A stretch of DNA of 64,000 nt from Ryuthela nishihirai. Its lineage: Eukaryota; Arthropoda; Arachnida; Araneae; Heptathelidae. The DNA lies in NCBI GenBank assembly GCA_038380435.1, contig JAWZYU010000025.1, positions 52,088,691-52,152,690 of the forward strand, given 5' to 3'. Shown piece after piece: positions 1-10,889 of this stretch (its first letter is position 1; each line of letters begins with the position of its first letter). Made by a program: the position numbers and the translations under genes. The notes beneath the pieces were generated by a model. It was not told the DNA's origin. It worked only from the letters and a program-made list of their open reading frames with translations, and made no database searches.

Positions 1-820
1 AAGGTGCATCTGTGTCTCCACTCCCTAATCTGTGCTTGCTTTTAGGCTCGCCTGTGCACTAATCAGAGGAAATCTATGACTCCAGCTGATCATTTCCGGA
101 CAGAAACACATGACAAAGTCAAAGTCCACACTTAAATTCTTTTATGGAGCTGAAGGTCATAGATCATTTCTAAATGGATGTATATTGAACCGATACCCAA
201 CTCTCCCGGCTCTGACTACTAAACGCTAATTGGATTACTTAGAATTGGAAACTTCAGAGTGAAGGAAATAATACAGATTAGAGAATTTCCCTATCAATGG
301 GCCATGATTGACATTGCAACTTGAATGGGTCTTGTGGATGTCTGTTTTGGCAGTAACCCTGCAGTTTACGGCACTCAGCTCATGAGTGGCTAACCTTCTT
401 AAGATGGGTAAAGTAAGGTTAAAAGCCCTAACATTTGTTTTTAGCAAAATTAAAAAAACATAAGTGAAAATATATAGTATGATAGCTTTTCATCATATTG
501 AACGATTTATTCAATTCTCTGTTAGTATGTTTTGTGCAACCTCTGGTTCTTGATTATTTTTTTTTTTGCAGGCCTAACTTTCTAAAGTTAATAAAAGGAG
601 TTTATTTTCAGAACTTAAACTTTCCTAATAAATGCAGATTTAACTAACATATAATTATATTTTTTAAATGTAGTTTGGATTTAATTCCTATATAAGTAGC
701 ATAAAGATATAAATTTTGCCTCGGGTATTTTCAGAAAATTGCAGACGATTTACGGTATTTAATTAATCTTTAAAGATGTTTTAAATTCTCCATTTAAAAT
801 ACTATGGTAAAAAACTCCTT
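1..820. other. Unassigned A+T-rich stretch, probably intron
   Basis: No convincing gene or repeat was recognised. It is taken as intron because the downstream DUF4211 exons need upstream exons and none is certain here. One short open segment after a TAG acceptor-like site near position 45 is treated as a finding, not as an exon. The rest is A+T-rich with homopolymer runs. Confidence 0.4.
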
Positions 821-824
821 TTAA

Positions 825-1310
825 AATAGTTGTCTCCAATGAGATTATCTTGTTCTGGATATTTTTTAATAATGCGAATGACTGTGCATTGTTTACGATC
901 GTGTTTTTTAGGCTTGCTTTCTCTGATGGGATTATTTAGTTCTGGAGGCTTTTTCATTCTTTGGATTGGCAGTTCATTATTTAGGATAATTCATGTGTTT
1001 CAGGCTTGTTGTCTCTGATGGGATTATTTAGTTCTGAGGTCTTTTTTATTACTGCCAATCAGTGGTGAATTGTTTACAATTTTGCTTTTTAGGCTTTGAT
1101 CAGTAAAAAGGGCGGAGCAGTTTGGCAGTATGTTTAGGTTAAAATCGTTATCTCTGATAATTTTGAACTGGGGTTTTCTTAAATTGTGGAACTGCAATTC
1201 GTTGTTTAGCAGTATGCACTTTTTTGAATAGCCATCTCCAATGAAATTATTGATTTTTGCAAGTTTTTTTTTTTAATTACAGAATGAACATTTGTTTGTT
1301 AGTGATAAAT
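825..1310 (+). repeat. Degenerate tandem repeat, about 91-bp period
   Basis: The phrase CTCTGATGGGATTATTTAG or a close relative recurs near 829, 919, 1011, 1150 and 1240, each time followed by a GGCTT- or GTTTA-type segment. That gives about five decayed units with a period of roughly 90-95 bp. The short open frame over 830-1018 only reads through these units and is not a gene. Confidence 0.65.
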
Positions 1311-2369
1311 GCTGTTGAAACAAGTAGCCTTGGATGGTACTGACCAACATTCTCTGTATAATGATATGCGCAGTTAGGAAAATATCTCTAGATACTATTA
1401 CTTCTAGTGGGAACAAAATTTTATGCTTTGGAATAAACGTTTATCATTATATTCTCTACTCAGCGTATTCTCGTTGTATGGCCTCTTTACTGCTAGTAAT
1501 GTGATTATTTAGGTTATTATTTATAGAACTTCCCAAGAAATTGAATATTCAGCAAAATGCCAATCCGAGGACCATCATTTTGAAAAAATAAAGATGGCAA
1601 CCATCAGCAGATCAGCACTTTTGCCAAATATTCTTCCTAATGTGATATCGAAATGCTTTTCGATATCACATTAAAAAAAATTCGATAAAAAAATTTCGAT
1701 ATCGAAATGCTTTTGTAATTAGTTGAAATCGTATATTAAGTGGTTTTTTTTTACAGACATAATATTAAGAAACTTAGTATAATTCTGGAAAAATTACATT
1801 TTTTGTCGCCTCTAGGTGTCCATAAGTTGAGTGTTCCGTCAGATGCAATGCATTATTGCATAATGTTAAAAAATGGTGCCTTAGCACTGTAAACTGCAGA
1901 AGTACGTTGCTCTGATTTTTTCTCTCCCAAAATCGTAATTTTTGTCATGCAAGATTGGCAGCTTTGCATATATAAGACTATATGCTGTTTAGTATATAGT
2001 CGTTCCCTTATTCAATACTTTATGGTCACTTAATTTATCTCCATTTGATAACTATATTGAGATTATGCTAAGTGAAAAAAATTTTAATGTAATACGACCT
2101 TAAACCTCATTGGCTGTTGGGGATGTCTGTCCCGATGTTAGCTCAGCTATCCTGGGTTATGAGTATTGATAGGTCTATTCCTCACTAGTTTGCATCATCA
2201 TTGATAGGCAAAACTGCTTCTTGCTGATTTTCAGGCTTGCATTGTAGGCATTGATCTACACAGATGTCAAAGCAAGTTGCACATTTGAGGGCTACACTAT
2301 GTTAAAGACAATAACTTGATGCAATATATCCATACCATTTTAAAAATAAATATATAATAATAAAAATAT
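1311..2369. other. Intronic sequence with one strong palindrome
   Basis: Apart from a 16-bp-arm palindrome at 1638-1673 (arms TAATGTGATATCGAAA and its complement, 4-base loop), nothing recognisable was found. A partial second copy of the TTTCGATATCGAAA motif follows near 1694-1711. Confidence 0.4.
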
Positions 2370-2556
2370 AAATAAATACCCTCTCAAGCAGCTGCTTGTC
2401 ACAGAGGTCTGACAGGAACTTGTCAGTTTATATGCCACAGTAGAAGGTCTGTAAGGATGGCAGGACCTCAGCAGAGAAACGACACATACATCCATGCCTT
2501 ACCCGGAGCTCTTAGATAAGCAGCCAAGCGCGCTAACCACTTGGCCATGAGACTAC
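2370..2556 (-). mobile_element. SINE family B, near full length
   Basis: This is a tRNA-derived SINE. On the minus strand it begins with a tRNA-like head (TGGCCAAGTGGTTAGCGCGC as the A-box region) and ends in the family tail CAAGCAGCTGCTTGAG followed by TATTTATTTA. The tail holds a palindrome, AAGCAGCTGCTT, shared by all family B copies in the window. The part next to the B box is damaged here (GGAGCTCTTAG). Confidence 0.8.
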
Positions 2557-3329
2557 ATTTAATTTTCACAACACAACTATGTACATGAATCTATGCATTT
2601 CAACACACTGTCTTTCTCAAGATTCTATTCTGACTTATGCCACTCACAGTCTTATATATTCATGCATGATAGGTGACTTGAGGTGATAAGCTTGGTTGGC
2701 AAGTCTATTATTAAACATGGGAAGAGGGGTGAGGGGGTGATATATTATTTGTTAGTGTTTTTCTGCATTTCTTCTATTATCACTTTCCAGGGATAATGTG
2801 GTACTGTTATTTCATCATTAATGCACATATTTCGATATTTCTAGATAGCCAGTTGTTCAGCTATTCCCAGTTGGAAATCGTTGAGTGGTGCAGTTATTAT
2901 TTTTGCTGTATCAAAATCAGGGTGATAGTCTCCTGATATTATGTTTTGCTAGGTTTTCCATATTGTATGCCACTTTTGTGCTGTTTTAAGCAGATTTCCC
3001 AACTTTCATTGTGGCTGGTGTTCTTTTCCACGTGCATACCACACATTTTATTTTCTGTTTGGCTGTAGCACTATGCTGATCTTCTTTGCAAAATGTAGTA
3101 GTAAGAGTTCAGTATTAAAGGTTAAATTCATGTAAACATGATTTTGGAATATTTTTGAACCAAAGCAGGCTGCAATCAAATAGAAGCTGATTAAATAGGT
3201 CTTTATAAATGATACCAATCTGAAATCACTGTCTTTGTTAGAATTTGAATGTACAAGTGTTTAAATTGAAGAAATTTCTCAACATTTTTATTCAACTGTC
3301 AAGGAAGGTATCATTCTTAGTTTAACGTC

Positions 3330-3437
3330 AGTGCCATCCTCTCAGACCTTGTACTGTGGCATATAAACTGACAGGCTCCTGTCAGACCTCTGTGGCAAGC
3401 AGCTGCTTGAGGGGGTATTTATTTATTTATATATTTA
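3330..3437 (+). mobile_element. SINE family B, 5'-truncated
   Basis: The 3' half of family B is in plus orientation: it starts at GCCATCCTCTCAGACC and runs through the palindromic AAGCAGCTGCTTGAGGGGG to an ATTTATTTATTTATA tail. The tRNA head is missing, as expected from incomplete reverse transcription. Confidence 0.8.
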
Positions 3438-3440
3438 TAT

Positions 3441-3570
3441 CAATTTTAGAGATAAAATTGTGTTGAGCTAGGTGGGATATGAACCCACAACTCCTGATAA
3501 CATGTCAGGAGGAGATCTTGATTAGTGTCCAGTAGCTCAGCAGTCAGAGCTCCTGACATTATCAGGCAGG
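3441..3570 (-). mobile_element. SINE family C-like tRNA-derived fragment
   Basis: It contains the family C signature TTAGAGATAAAATTGTGTTGAGC and the tRNA-like GTGGGATATGAACCCAC, which on the minus strand gives the B-box-like GTGGGTTCATATCCCAC. The anticodon-arm-like CCTGATAACATGTCAGG follows. It directly abuts the A+T tail of the preceding family B copy. Confidence 0.6.
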
Positions 3571-5140
3571 TGATGAAAGCTATCATCAAGCATAATGAAA
3601 GCTGAAACTTTGTACATTTATCAATTTATTAAATATACACCAAGTTTAGGGAAAACCTGAAATGGTGAGGAAACCTGCCACATTAATTTTACATATACAG
3701 TTTTTCTGCAATAACTCTAGTTGTTGTGATGAACCTTTTATTATTCAACAACATCCCTGTTTAAAAATCTGGATGCCTAGAATTGCTTTTATTTTGTAAC
3801 TGTTAACCTTATAGTGTCAGGATTGATTGGATCACCATTGGAAATATTTGCATAAATTTCTATTAGTGATCGGATCTATCTTCTGTATTTCATATGTAAT
3901 TTCTTTTAAAATCATGAGATTGCATGAATGGATAGACCAGAGCTGAAATTAACTCTTACTAACCTCAATGACAATTGCAAAGGCTATGCAAAGATGATAT
4001 GTACCTCAACTGGCTCTCAAAGGGTTTAAATACTGTTTTTCTCTTATCACTGGAAAAATAGGCTTACTAAATGAACTATTGAATTCTCACCATCAAAGAC
4101 AAATCTCCAAACTTATTGCAATATCATTATTGTCCAATATGGGAATAATTATGCAGCATATTTTCAAAGTGCAATATATTTAGCATATGACTTTACCTAT
4201 CCTTTTAGTATTTTAATTTTAAATCAGTATTGGCCAAATCACGACCTACTTGCATCTGTGAGTTGTAAAAGTCTCACTAAACTAAATGCACAGACCATTG
4301 TTTTGCTTCTGAAGGCAATAAATGGGCTTCTTATATGGCAATAAATGAAAACAGATTTGTAACTTTTGGCAAATATGTGGGCTACTGATTTAAATGGTTT
4401 AACTTAACCTCTTATATACCCATATCTTGATTTGCAAATGTAATTTGTTCCTCTAAAACTGTTTGTAATATGAAAGTTTGTAAATTGAACAACTATTCAC
4501 CATTAAGTTCAATGTAAAAAAAATTACAACTGATTCTGGGCTCCAGAAATTCAATCATTTATTCCCCATATATGCTGTAATACTAAAATATTGTTCAAAT
4601 AAAAATAACAATACTACAATAGTTTATATAGTTGTCATAAACTATAGCAGTATATAGTTAGTTTTCCTGCTGCACCTAACAACACACGGTACTCTTTTTT
4701 TTACATGATTACAGCTGCATTTTTAGACAAAAAAATGTGAAATACATTTAATCCATAAACAAGGAAATAACAATTCTTATTTTGATTTCTGATTGTCATT
4801 CATTAAATACTACATGCCTAAGAAAATGAAAAACTGAAGAAAGTTAGTGAAACTCACCGAAAGAAATTGACATTATTCAAATTCCAGTAGAAAAAATCGA
4901 GCAGTTCCATTCCTTAAATATCACATGAATTTTTATGCTGACTATGTTATATAGACTTTAATATTTTTCTTGTATTGGAAAAAATCTTGTGCTGCTCAAA
5001 AACAATGAGTCAATCCTTTGTTTCTATATGTTATTCATGTTCTCTTCAGTATTACAAGAATTCATAAAATGATGTTCATAAATCAATGGATACTCTTATT
5101 TGATAATTTAATATACATGTGTACCTTTTCTTGAATGCAG
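3571..5140. other. Intronic A+T-rich stretch, nothing recognised
   Basis: No open frame of note, no transposon signature and no tandem repeat was recognised between the SINE remains and the first DUF4211-gene exon. Confidence 0.4.
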
Positions 5141-5171
5141 TTTAACACTAATTGTGAAATGTCTGTTACAG

Positions 5172-5296
5172 TATGCTGCATGGAATGAAGTATCAGAACA
5201 TAATTATGTAAAGGTAAATGTAAGAGTATTAGCACGATCCAGTATTCTTTATGTTGTTCAGTACTTGGGTCCTGAACCTCCAGAACCACCCGTTCA
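5172..5296 (+). CDS. DUF4211 gene (QSER1/PRR12-like), exon a
   Basis: This is the first exon I can place. After an acceptor (TGTCTGTTACAG) it reads 41 codons in phase 0 and ends in CCCGTTCA before a strong donor, GTAAGT. The translation starts YAAWNEVSEHNY, passes VRVLARSSILYVVQYLG and ends in PEPPEPPV. The final two bases need one more base, and the next exon supplies A to make CAA (Q), so the phases match. A stronger polypyrimidine acceptor at 5140 (TTCTTGAATGCAG) would add ten open codons in the same frame, so the true 5' border may be 5141. Upstream exons are outside the window or too diverged to see. The assignment rests on exon chaining and on resemblance to the DUF4211 region of QSER1/PRR12 proteins from general knowledge of the family. 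Confidence 0.7.
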
Positions 5297-5744
5297 GTAA
5301 GTATTTATTTTGTTATAGTAAATTATCTAAAAGTGATAAATTTAGAGAGTAGACCTGATTAACTGATCTGATTATTGGGAGAATGGGGCAGAGATAATGC
5401 AAGATATACAGAAAATAAATTTGTCTAAGCATTTCTAATAAAAGCTTTTAAGTTTTTTTTTTTCATAATGCATATCAGAAAACTGTGCATAATGTAATTT
5501 TTACCAAAATTTTTATTTTTTGTAAGATTTTACCAAAATTGTACATAATAAGAATTTAACCCTTAAAGTGTAAGGTTTCTTGAAACTGAGCTCATGTTTG
5601 TGGCCAAATTAATTTTGAAGTAATTTATATAAAATGAAAACACTTTAAGTAATGTTATATAGCAAAAGAAAAAAATTTAATTAAAAAAATTGCAAAAAAT
5701 TTAAAAGTGAAAGAAATCACATTTATTTCAAAGAAAATGCACCA

Positions 5745-5885
5745 TTGAGCAATAAAATTTTAAAGCTTTTCCTTCAAACTATTTGCATGTTAAAAGTTTT
5801 TAGGAGAAAACTCAGAAGCTTTTTGGAGCAAAGACAGTGCTCCATCTTCAGTGAAGTGATGCTATGTAGTGACTTAAATTGTGTA
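5745..5885 (-). repeat. Copy of a Penelope-type terminal repeat, decayed
   Basis: On the minus strand this reads CACTGAAGATGGAGC, then CTGTCTTTGCTCC, AAAAAGCTTCTGAG and TTTTCTCC. It is a near copy of plus-strand 16665-16790, where the same block has CTGATGA and GAAA cores of hammerhead type. Here the core is CTGAAGA and the G of GAAA is lost. The placement as a Penelope-like terminus is inference. Confidence 0.5.
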
Positions 5886-5889
5886 CTTA

Positions 5890-6260
5890 AATTATGATGA
5901 GTTTTCCACTCAAGATCATTAAAATTGAAATCTCCTACCAGACAACAAGTAGATTAGTATTCATAGCATGCTTGAGATAATTGAAAAGGTACCTCTTGAA
6001 AAATATGGTGATATATAGGCTGTAATAAGCAGCATTGACATGAACCTGCATGAAGATATCTAAACAAATGATTTCGTGAGGTGATGATTTCATTGGTAGT
6101 TTAACACAGATAAAAATGTTTTTAACAAAAATGCAAACACCTTCACCATGTAAGCTTTCATGATCCTTTCTGTAAACTGAATAATCATCAGGATAAATAA
6201 CAACCATTGAGTTTGTTGTCTAGCCAAGATTATGCTACATTCAAAATATCAATATTATAA
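5890..6260 (-). pseudogene. LINE endonuclease (EEP-type) fragment
   Basis: On the minus strand an open segment reads IYPDDYSVYRKDHES, then GVCIFVKN and EIICLDIF. This matches the usual order in the apurinic-type endonuclease of non-LTR retrotransposons (a P-YxVYRKDR segment, then GGGV-hydrophobic, then E-hydrophobic). After a frame change the catalytic signature GDFNFNDLEWK follows near 5945-5905. No reverse transcriptase follows, so this is a broken piece. The family is CR1/Jockey-like by the GDFN context; I cannot refine it. An open frame on the same strand at 6312-6698 may be a further upstream part of the element, but I do not recognise it. Confidence 0.6.
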
Positions 6261-6987
6261 TCAATTACATATCTTCTAAGTCAGGTAATTTGTTGCATAT
6301 GCTACATGGATTCATAAAAGTAACATTATATTTGTTAATGTTCTGAACAAGTCATTCATTATTGGTGACAAATTAATTTGTTGCAATGTTGAGTGGACCT
6401 GATCTGGTTGATTGTTAACTTTAGTCTTATTATTAACATATTGTACATTACAAACTTCGTTAGTAACAGTAAGGAGAACTGGAGTTTCAGTTATGTGACT
6501 TGTATCTCTTCTGACTTCTGTGATGAAGATTCCTTTAGGCCATAATGCATGTTCTATTGGATCATTCATCTGTACATTGATATACATTATAATGAAAAAT
6601 GCATGTAACTCAACATTTCTGGTGGCACAACATAGCCTATGTTGCTCTTGCGCCATAAAACTCAAACAACCAACCACATTTCTGGTCTGAATCTTCACAC
6701 ATACTCATAAGAGAAAATTTTGCTTCCTACAATACTGATATTATCATCTGTCAAGGTGTTGACATTAATCTGTTAACCAAGATGTGTGTTTTCTAGGAAC
6801 ATTGACAATAGTGATATTATGAGCATCTTGGGTACCGATGAAACACTTTTTCAAAGAAATTATGGGCTCCATGCAGTTTGTAGTCAAAAGGTGGGAGACT
6901 TTTGAAGTAAAATGTTTACATGTTTAGTATCAAACCTGGTAACACTTAGTCAGAAATTGAAAGACATAGACCACAATGCTACGTTCC

Positions 6988-7078
6988 CCTTAAATTGTCA
7001 TGAACTGGTGGGATATGAACCCATGATAATCCTGATAACATATCAGGTACTCTGACCACTGAGTATCGGTTGCTATGT
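6988..7078 (-). mobile_element. SINE family C fragment
   Basis: It has AAATTGTCATGAACTGGTG, then GGGATATGAACCCATG, CCTGATAACATATCAGG and CCACTGAG. These are the tRNA-like heart of family C in reverse orientation, with base changes and no tail. Confidence 0.55.
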
Positions 7079-7429
7079 ATGCTACTGATATTCAAGTATG
7101 TTTTTGGAGATCCTAAATTCTTGTCATTTGTTTACATGCTGTCATTAAGATAAAAGCTTATGTATGTGAATGTGTAAAATACATGATGTTAACAATGGCT
7201 TTTTTTTTTGTATTTTGTTGCAATGTTAGTTTGTACTAAAAATGAGTAAATCTAAATTTTCTAGCTCAAGATTATTGAGCCTTGTCCTGACCATTTCAAT
7301 AATTATTAAACCTGAACCCAGTTGGGAGAAAAAATTTCTCTTGCACGTCGTAAAACATATATGAGGTGTGACAATTAAGTTCTTGGAATTCTCGCATCAA
7401 AGTTTTATTTAATTACTTACACAATAATG

Positions 7430-7570
7430 GTTGCTGCCACCTCTGAAATAGTCTGCTTGTGCACCAGTACACTAATGATTGCTGTCCCTTTGAAATAGTC
7501 TGCTTGTTCACCAGTACACTAATGATTGCTGTCACCTTTGAAATAGTCTGCTTGTACACCAGTACATTTG
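7430..7570 (-). repeat. Three tandem 47-48 bp units inside the mariner relic
   Basis: GTCTGCTTGT followed by CACCAGTAC begins at 7451, 7498 and 7546, giving three near-identical units with a 47-48 bp period. They lie in the part of the mariner relic that corresponds to the transposase C-terminus or 3' flank, so the expansion probably followed insertion. Confidence 0.8.
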
Positions 7571-8361
7571 TTAGTATTTCCACTGCTTGAAACATTTTTG
7601 GAACTCATCTTCTGGTTCATTCTGCAACTTTTGGAAATCTATTGCCATTCAAAGCCATTCTATTCTGTTTTGGGAATAGTTAATAGTTGCAAGAGACCAA
7701 ATATGGTGGATAGTTCATTTCAATATAGATTTTTTGGCCAAAAACTCTGGACATCAAGTATGTCAGGAGAAAGGCATTATCATGATGCAAGATCCAAGTA
7801 TTAGGCCAGAGTTCAGGTCTTCTCCAATGAAAAGACTCAGATAACCTTGCCAGTATTTCCAAATAACAGTGCTGGTTCACTATTTGGTCTTATGCAAGAA
7901 TCTTATAGTGAACAGTGCCCTTGTGATAATAAACAAAAAGTATTGTTCTTCATTTGGGCATGTGACATTGCATGCCTTCTTGGTCTCAGTGACCCAGATG
8001 CTTTTCATTGCACACTTTGATGTTTTGTTTCTGAATCATACTGAAAGCACCATGATAACTCCAACCAAAAAGTTTTATTTGCTAACTAATAAGAGAGATC
8101 AGAACAAAGATCAAGCTGCCATGGTTTCTGGTCATCAGACAAAATTTGTGGCACAAAATTTTCTGAAACTTCACTCCCAAATCTTTAGTCAGAATCTTCT
8201 CACTGTTTCTCTGTCTGAATTTAGTTCCTCTGCTATCATTCATACACTTAATTGTTTGTCAGAATGAATCAATTTCTGAACTTTTTCCACATTTTCATAT
8301 GTCTGGTGAGTTTTTTGGCATCCAGTTCCTTCATTTTTTTCTTACTTTTCCCTGACCTTAA

Positions 8362-8747
8362 TAGGGGTGGGGGTGGCTCAGTCAGTAGCATGCCAGGCTC
8401 ATAATCTGTAGTTCCCAGGTTCAAATCCCCGCTGGGTCAGCATTGAGATTTATCTCTGCCAAATTCTTTGCCCCTACCCATGATCAGTAGGGTACACCAA
8501 TGGATTTGGAAAGGCTGCCGTCCATCAGATGGGATGTTAAGCCATGGTCCCCTGTACAAGAGAGCCATAACTTGTGCATATTAAAGAACACACTAGATGG
8601 CCTTGATGGGAGGCACCACCTATCTCCCAACAGCTGTTCCAGTGGGTCCCCTCCCACAACCTTCTCTGAGCCTTCAGGGTCCATGTGACCTGGCCATTTA
8701 GCCCATGGTGTGCAAAAAAGTGCCACTCAGAGGTAAAACAACAACAA
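8362..8747 (+). mobile_element. SINE family A, full length, inserted in mariner
   Basis: The tRNA-like head has A box TGGCTCAGTCAGTAG and B box GGTTCAAATCC. The anticodon-loop-like CTCATAATCTG resembles tRNA-Met. The body includes TTAAAGAACACACTAGATGG and CCCCTCCCACAACCTTCTC, and the element ends in CAGAGGTAAAACAACAACAA. It is flanked by a perfect 12-bp duplication, CCCTGACCTTAA, at 8350-8361 and 8748-8759. It is therefore a LINE-mobilised insertion later than the mariner relic it splits. Confidence 0.9.
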
Positions 8748-8999
8748 CCCTGACCTTAAATTAAAACCTTTTATGCCACTCAAAGACTCAACTTTTTTCA
8801 TGTCATCAGCACCATAAACCTCTGTTAACATATATATTGTTGGTCCACACTTTACCTTAAAATTTATGCAATAACTAATCTTGCACAAAATTTGATGTTA
8901 ATGCATTGCTCCAACAATTTTTGAGTAACACCATTATAAATGCTATAAGCAAAAAAACATTAACAAAAGAGAGAGAATACCTAAGAAAGAGTCTGAATA

Positions 9000-9135
9000 G
9001 AGCTTATTTTAATTTGTAAAGACTGATTAAAAGGTTGAAATTACATCAACAGAATTTTTTTTCATAATTGCAAAAGAAATTAGAAATTAAAATTATCATT
9101 GAACCTGAGCCCACCAAGCTGTGCTTGGGGCTTAA
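9000..9135 (+). repeat. Dispersed 'A block' of an unclassified composite repeat
   Basis: The phrases GACTGATTAAAAGGTTGAAATTA and CCTGAGCCCACCAAGC recur in variant form at 31130-31270, 44110-44230 and, reversed, at 36790-37250. Each time the block is near the minisatellite and palindromic-core units described below. I do not recognise it as a named family. Confidence 0.45.
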
Positions 9136-9509
9136 ATCATTTCTACTATGTGTGTATTGAACAAGAATCAAAATAAACTTTTTTAAATGATATACATTCT
9201 TAAAATATACTTTAGAAATGAATTAAATCTGTAGGACTGTTGATACACAGTAATACTTTGGCTATATGAAGTAAATGCATTCCTTGAGCTTTGTTTTAAT
9301 ATTAGAACTTCATATATTGTATAACATATAACATTAGTACTATGAGGATGCATTCCCAGCCTTCACAACTTATCATTTCAAACATATAATTAGAAGAACA
9401 CATCACCTGTGGCAAATATAGGAATGTTGTTTTCAAAGATATATTCTTACCTATTTTCCTATTGCTTTTAGCTTGACATTTGTCGGTTTGTTGGTTTCGG
9501 AATTTGTCA

Positions 9510-10054
9510 GAATAGTTGTTCCACTATATCTTTCAAAACAATGGTCAAGTTTAATGATTTATATGTCAAATGAAGGCTTATGACATGGGGAATGTTATAG
9601 GCATAATAAATTAACCCCCCCCCCTCTATGCTTTCTTCCCTCCTGGAAAAGGGGAAATATGAAAACAACTGTTTTTCTATATCTCCAGAATGCAAGCTGG
9701 TGATGCAGGGAGTATCATAGGCTATACAAAATTGACCCTACTGGGTTTCCCCCCTAAAAATGGGGAAACATGAGTATGATTGTTCCACTACATCTAAGGA
9801 ACACGATGGCTGAAAGTCACAAGTTATGCATAAAATGAAAGCTGGTGACATGGGGAGTATCATAAGCTATATAAAAAAAATTGACCCTCATGCTTTCTTC
9901 CCTCCTAAAAAAGAGGAAATATGAAAATGACTTTCTCTATATCTCCAGAACATGAATGGTGAAACTAACAAGCTATGTGTCAAATGAAGGCTTGTGAGAT
10001 GGGAAATGTTACAGCCTCCTGTCCCCCTGTTTCTTCATCCCTAAAAAGGAAAAT
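9510..10054 (+). repeat. Diverged minisatellite, roughly 110-155 bp units
   Basis: Each unit has, in order: a TTCCACTATATCT-like phrase, a word like GCTGAAAGTAACAAGC, ATGAAAGCTTGTGACATGGGG-like words, a TATAAAAAATTGACCC-like phrase, TGCTTTCTTCCCTCC and GGGGAAATATGAAAA. The CTATATC word recurs near 9524, 9677, 9788 and 9938. It is interrupted by the family C insertion at 10064 and resumes at 10523. Confidence 0.7.
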
Positions 10055-10063
10055 ATGAAAACA

Positions 10064-10513
10064 GTTATACACTAATGAATTACTACTTTTTAAGTTGATT
10101 CAAATTTTTAGAGGAAAAATTGTCTTGAGCCGTGTGGGATACGAACCCACAACCTCCTGATAACATGTCAGGTTCTCTGGACCACTGAGTTACCGGCTGC
10201 TGATCAAGATCTCCTCTAGTTGATGATATGAACATTTCTACCTACAGTACATGTTCCATATGTCACATGTAGGTGCTGTTCGGGCAGTGTAGCCACAAGC
10301 AGCAGATAAATGCCATATAGAATGGAAGGTATATCTTACAAGTATACAATTGATTAAATATTAAATAAATGAATAAACTTGACTTTTTTGGTATACACTA
10401 ATGAATTACCACTTTTTAAGTCAACAATTTTTCCTCTAAAATTTGAATCTACTTAAAAAGTGGTAATTCATTAGTGTATACCAAAAAAGTCAAGTTTATT
10501 CAATTAATATTTA
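10064..10513 (-). mobile_element. SINE family C, full copy ending in a fold-back
   Basis: It is flanked by ATGAAAACA at 10055-10063 and 10514-10522 (9-bp duplication), so the insert splits the minisatellite. Near the left end it reads TACACTAATGAATTACTAC, GAGGAAAAATTGTCTTGAGC and the tRNA-like GTGTGGGATACGAACCCAC (minus-strand B box GTGGGTTCGTATCC), then CCTGATAACATGTCAGG. The right end is a hairpin: GACTTTTTTGGTATACACT is followed about 65 bases later by its exact complement. The left terminal phrase therefore occurs three times, in both orientations. Confidence 0.75.
10369..10513. repeat. Perfect inverted repeat (fold-back) at the end of SINE C
   Basis: The left arm ends in AATTACCACTTTTTAAGT at about 10421 and the right arm begins ACTTAAAAAGTGGTAATT at about 10449. 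The arms match without a break for more than 45 bp each, with a loop of about 27 bases holding the family C phrase TTTTTCCTCTAAAATTTGAA. Beyond that they match with small gaps out to AATATTAA. Confidence 0.85.
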
Positions 10514-10522
10514 ATGAAAACA

Positions 10523-10790
10523 ATTGCTCCACTATATCTTCCAAACATGAGGACCTACAATTGAGATTGAGTTAGGTGTCAAAATGAAAGCTCATATGAG
10601 GACTGTTGTAGACTATTTTGAATCCCCCCCCCCCCCGGGTGGTAGATTTTTGAGGGGTTGGACCCTAATGAGCTATATTTCAAAATAAAGCTTGTGATGC
10701 CCCTAATGTCATTAGCTACTTTTAAACATGACTCATAAATGGAGGGAGGAAAAATGTGGCTGAGGTTTATGTCACATATCATATGAAAAT
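10523..10790 (+). repeat. Minisatellite, continuation
   Basis: This continues the array interrupted by the family C insert: TTGCTCCACTATATCTTCC, a GTCAAAATGAAAGCTC-like word and a long C run near 10624. The array then decays towards the palindromic core downstream. Confidence 0.6.
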
Positions 10791-10889
10791 TTCTGATGGT
10801 AGGTATTTTTTATTGACAAAGAAAAAATATAAATAAATTAAAAAAATATATATAAAAATACCTATCTTTCCATATTTTCCCTAAAAAGT

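Larger units (their letters stand above)
7362..8935 (-). mobile_element. mariner-family transposon, dead, split by a SINE
   Basis: Read on the minus strand, the segment from about 8930 down to 7400 matches mariner transposase in order. First come an N-terminal FCARL-type segment and a VYG..DDMKKVESLSG-like stretch. After the family A SINE (8362-8747) come ENVEKVQKLIHSDKQLSV and EELNSDRETVRRF (helix-turn-helix part), and finally WILHHDNA, which carries the second catalytic Asp. The third catalytic region, normally YSPDLAPCD, has decayed to PPYLVSCN. Several stops and frameshifts are present. Near 7362 the sequence TGAGGTGTGACAATTAAG looks like a mariner terminal repeat; the opposite end was not found. 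Confidence 0.75.

Noticed and set aside
6312..6698. 128-residue open frame on the minus strand
   Set aside because: It lies just upstream of the LINE endonuclease fragment on the same strand and could be part of that element, but no segment is recognisable. Not called as a gene.
7869..8267. 132-residue open frame on the plus strand
   Set aside because: It is the antisense of the mariner transposase relic, whose minus-strand landmarks explain the region.
8350..8760. tRNA-Met gene suggested by the CTCATAATCTG and GGTTCAAATCC boxes
   Set aside because: The acceptor stem does not close and the sequence continues into a 300-bp body shared with many copies. It is a SINE head, not a tRNA gene. The same holds for 11081, 46522 and 57389.
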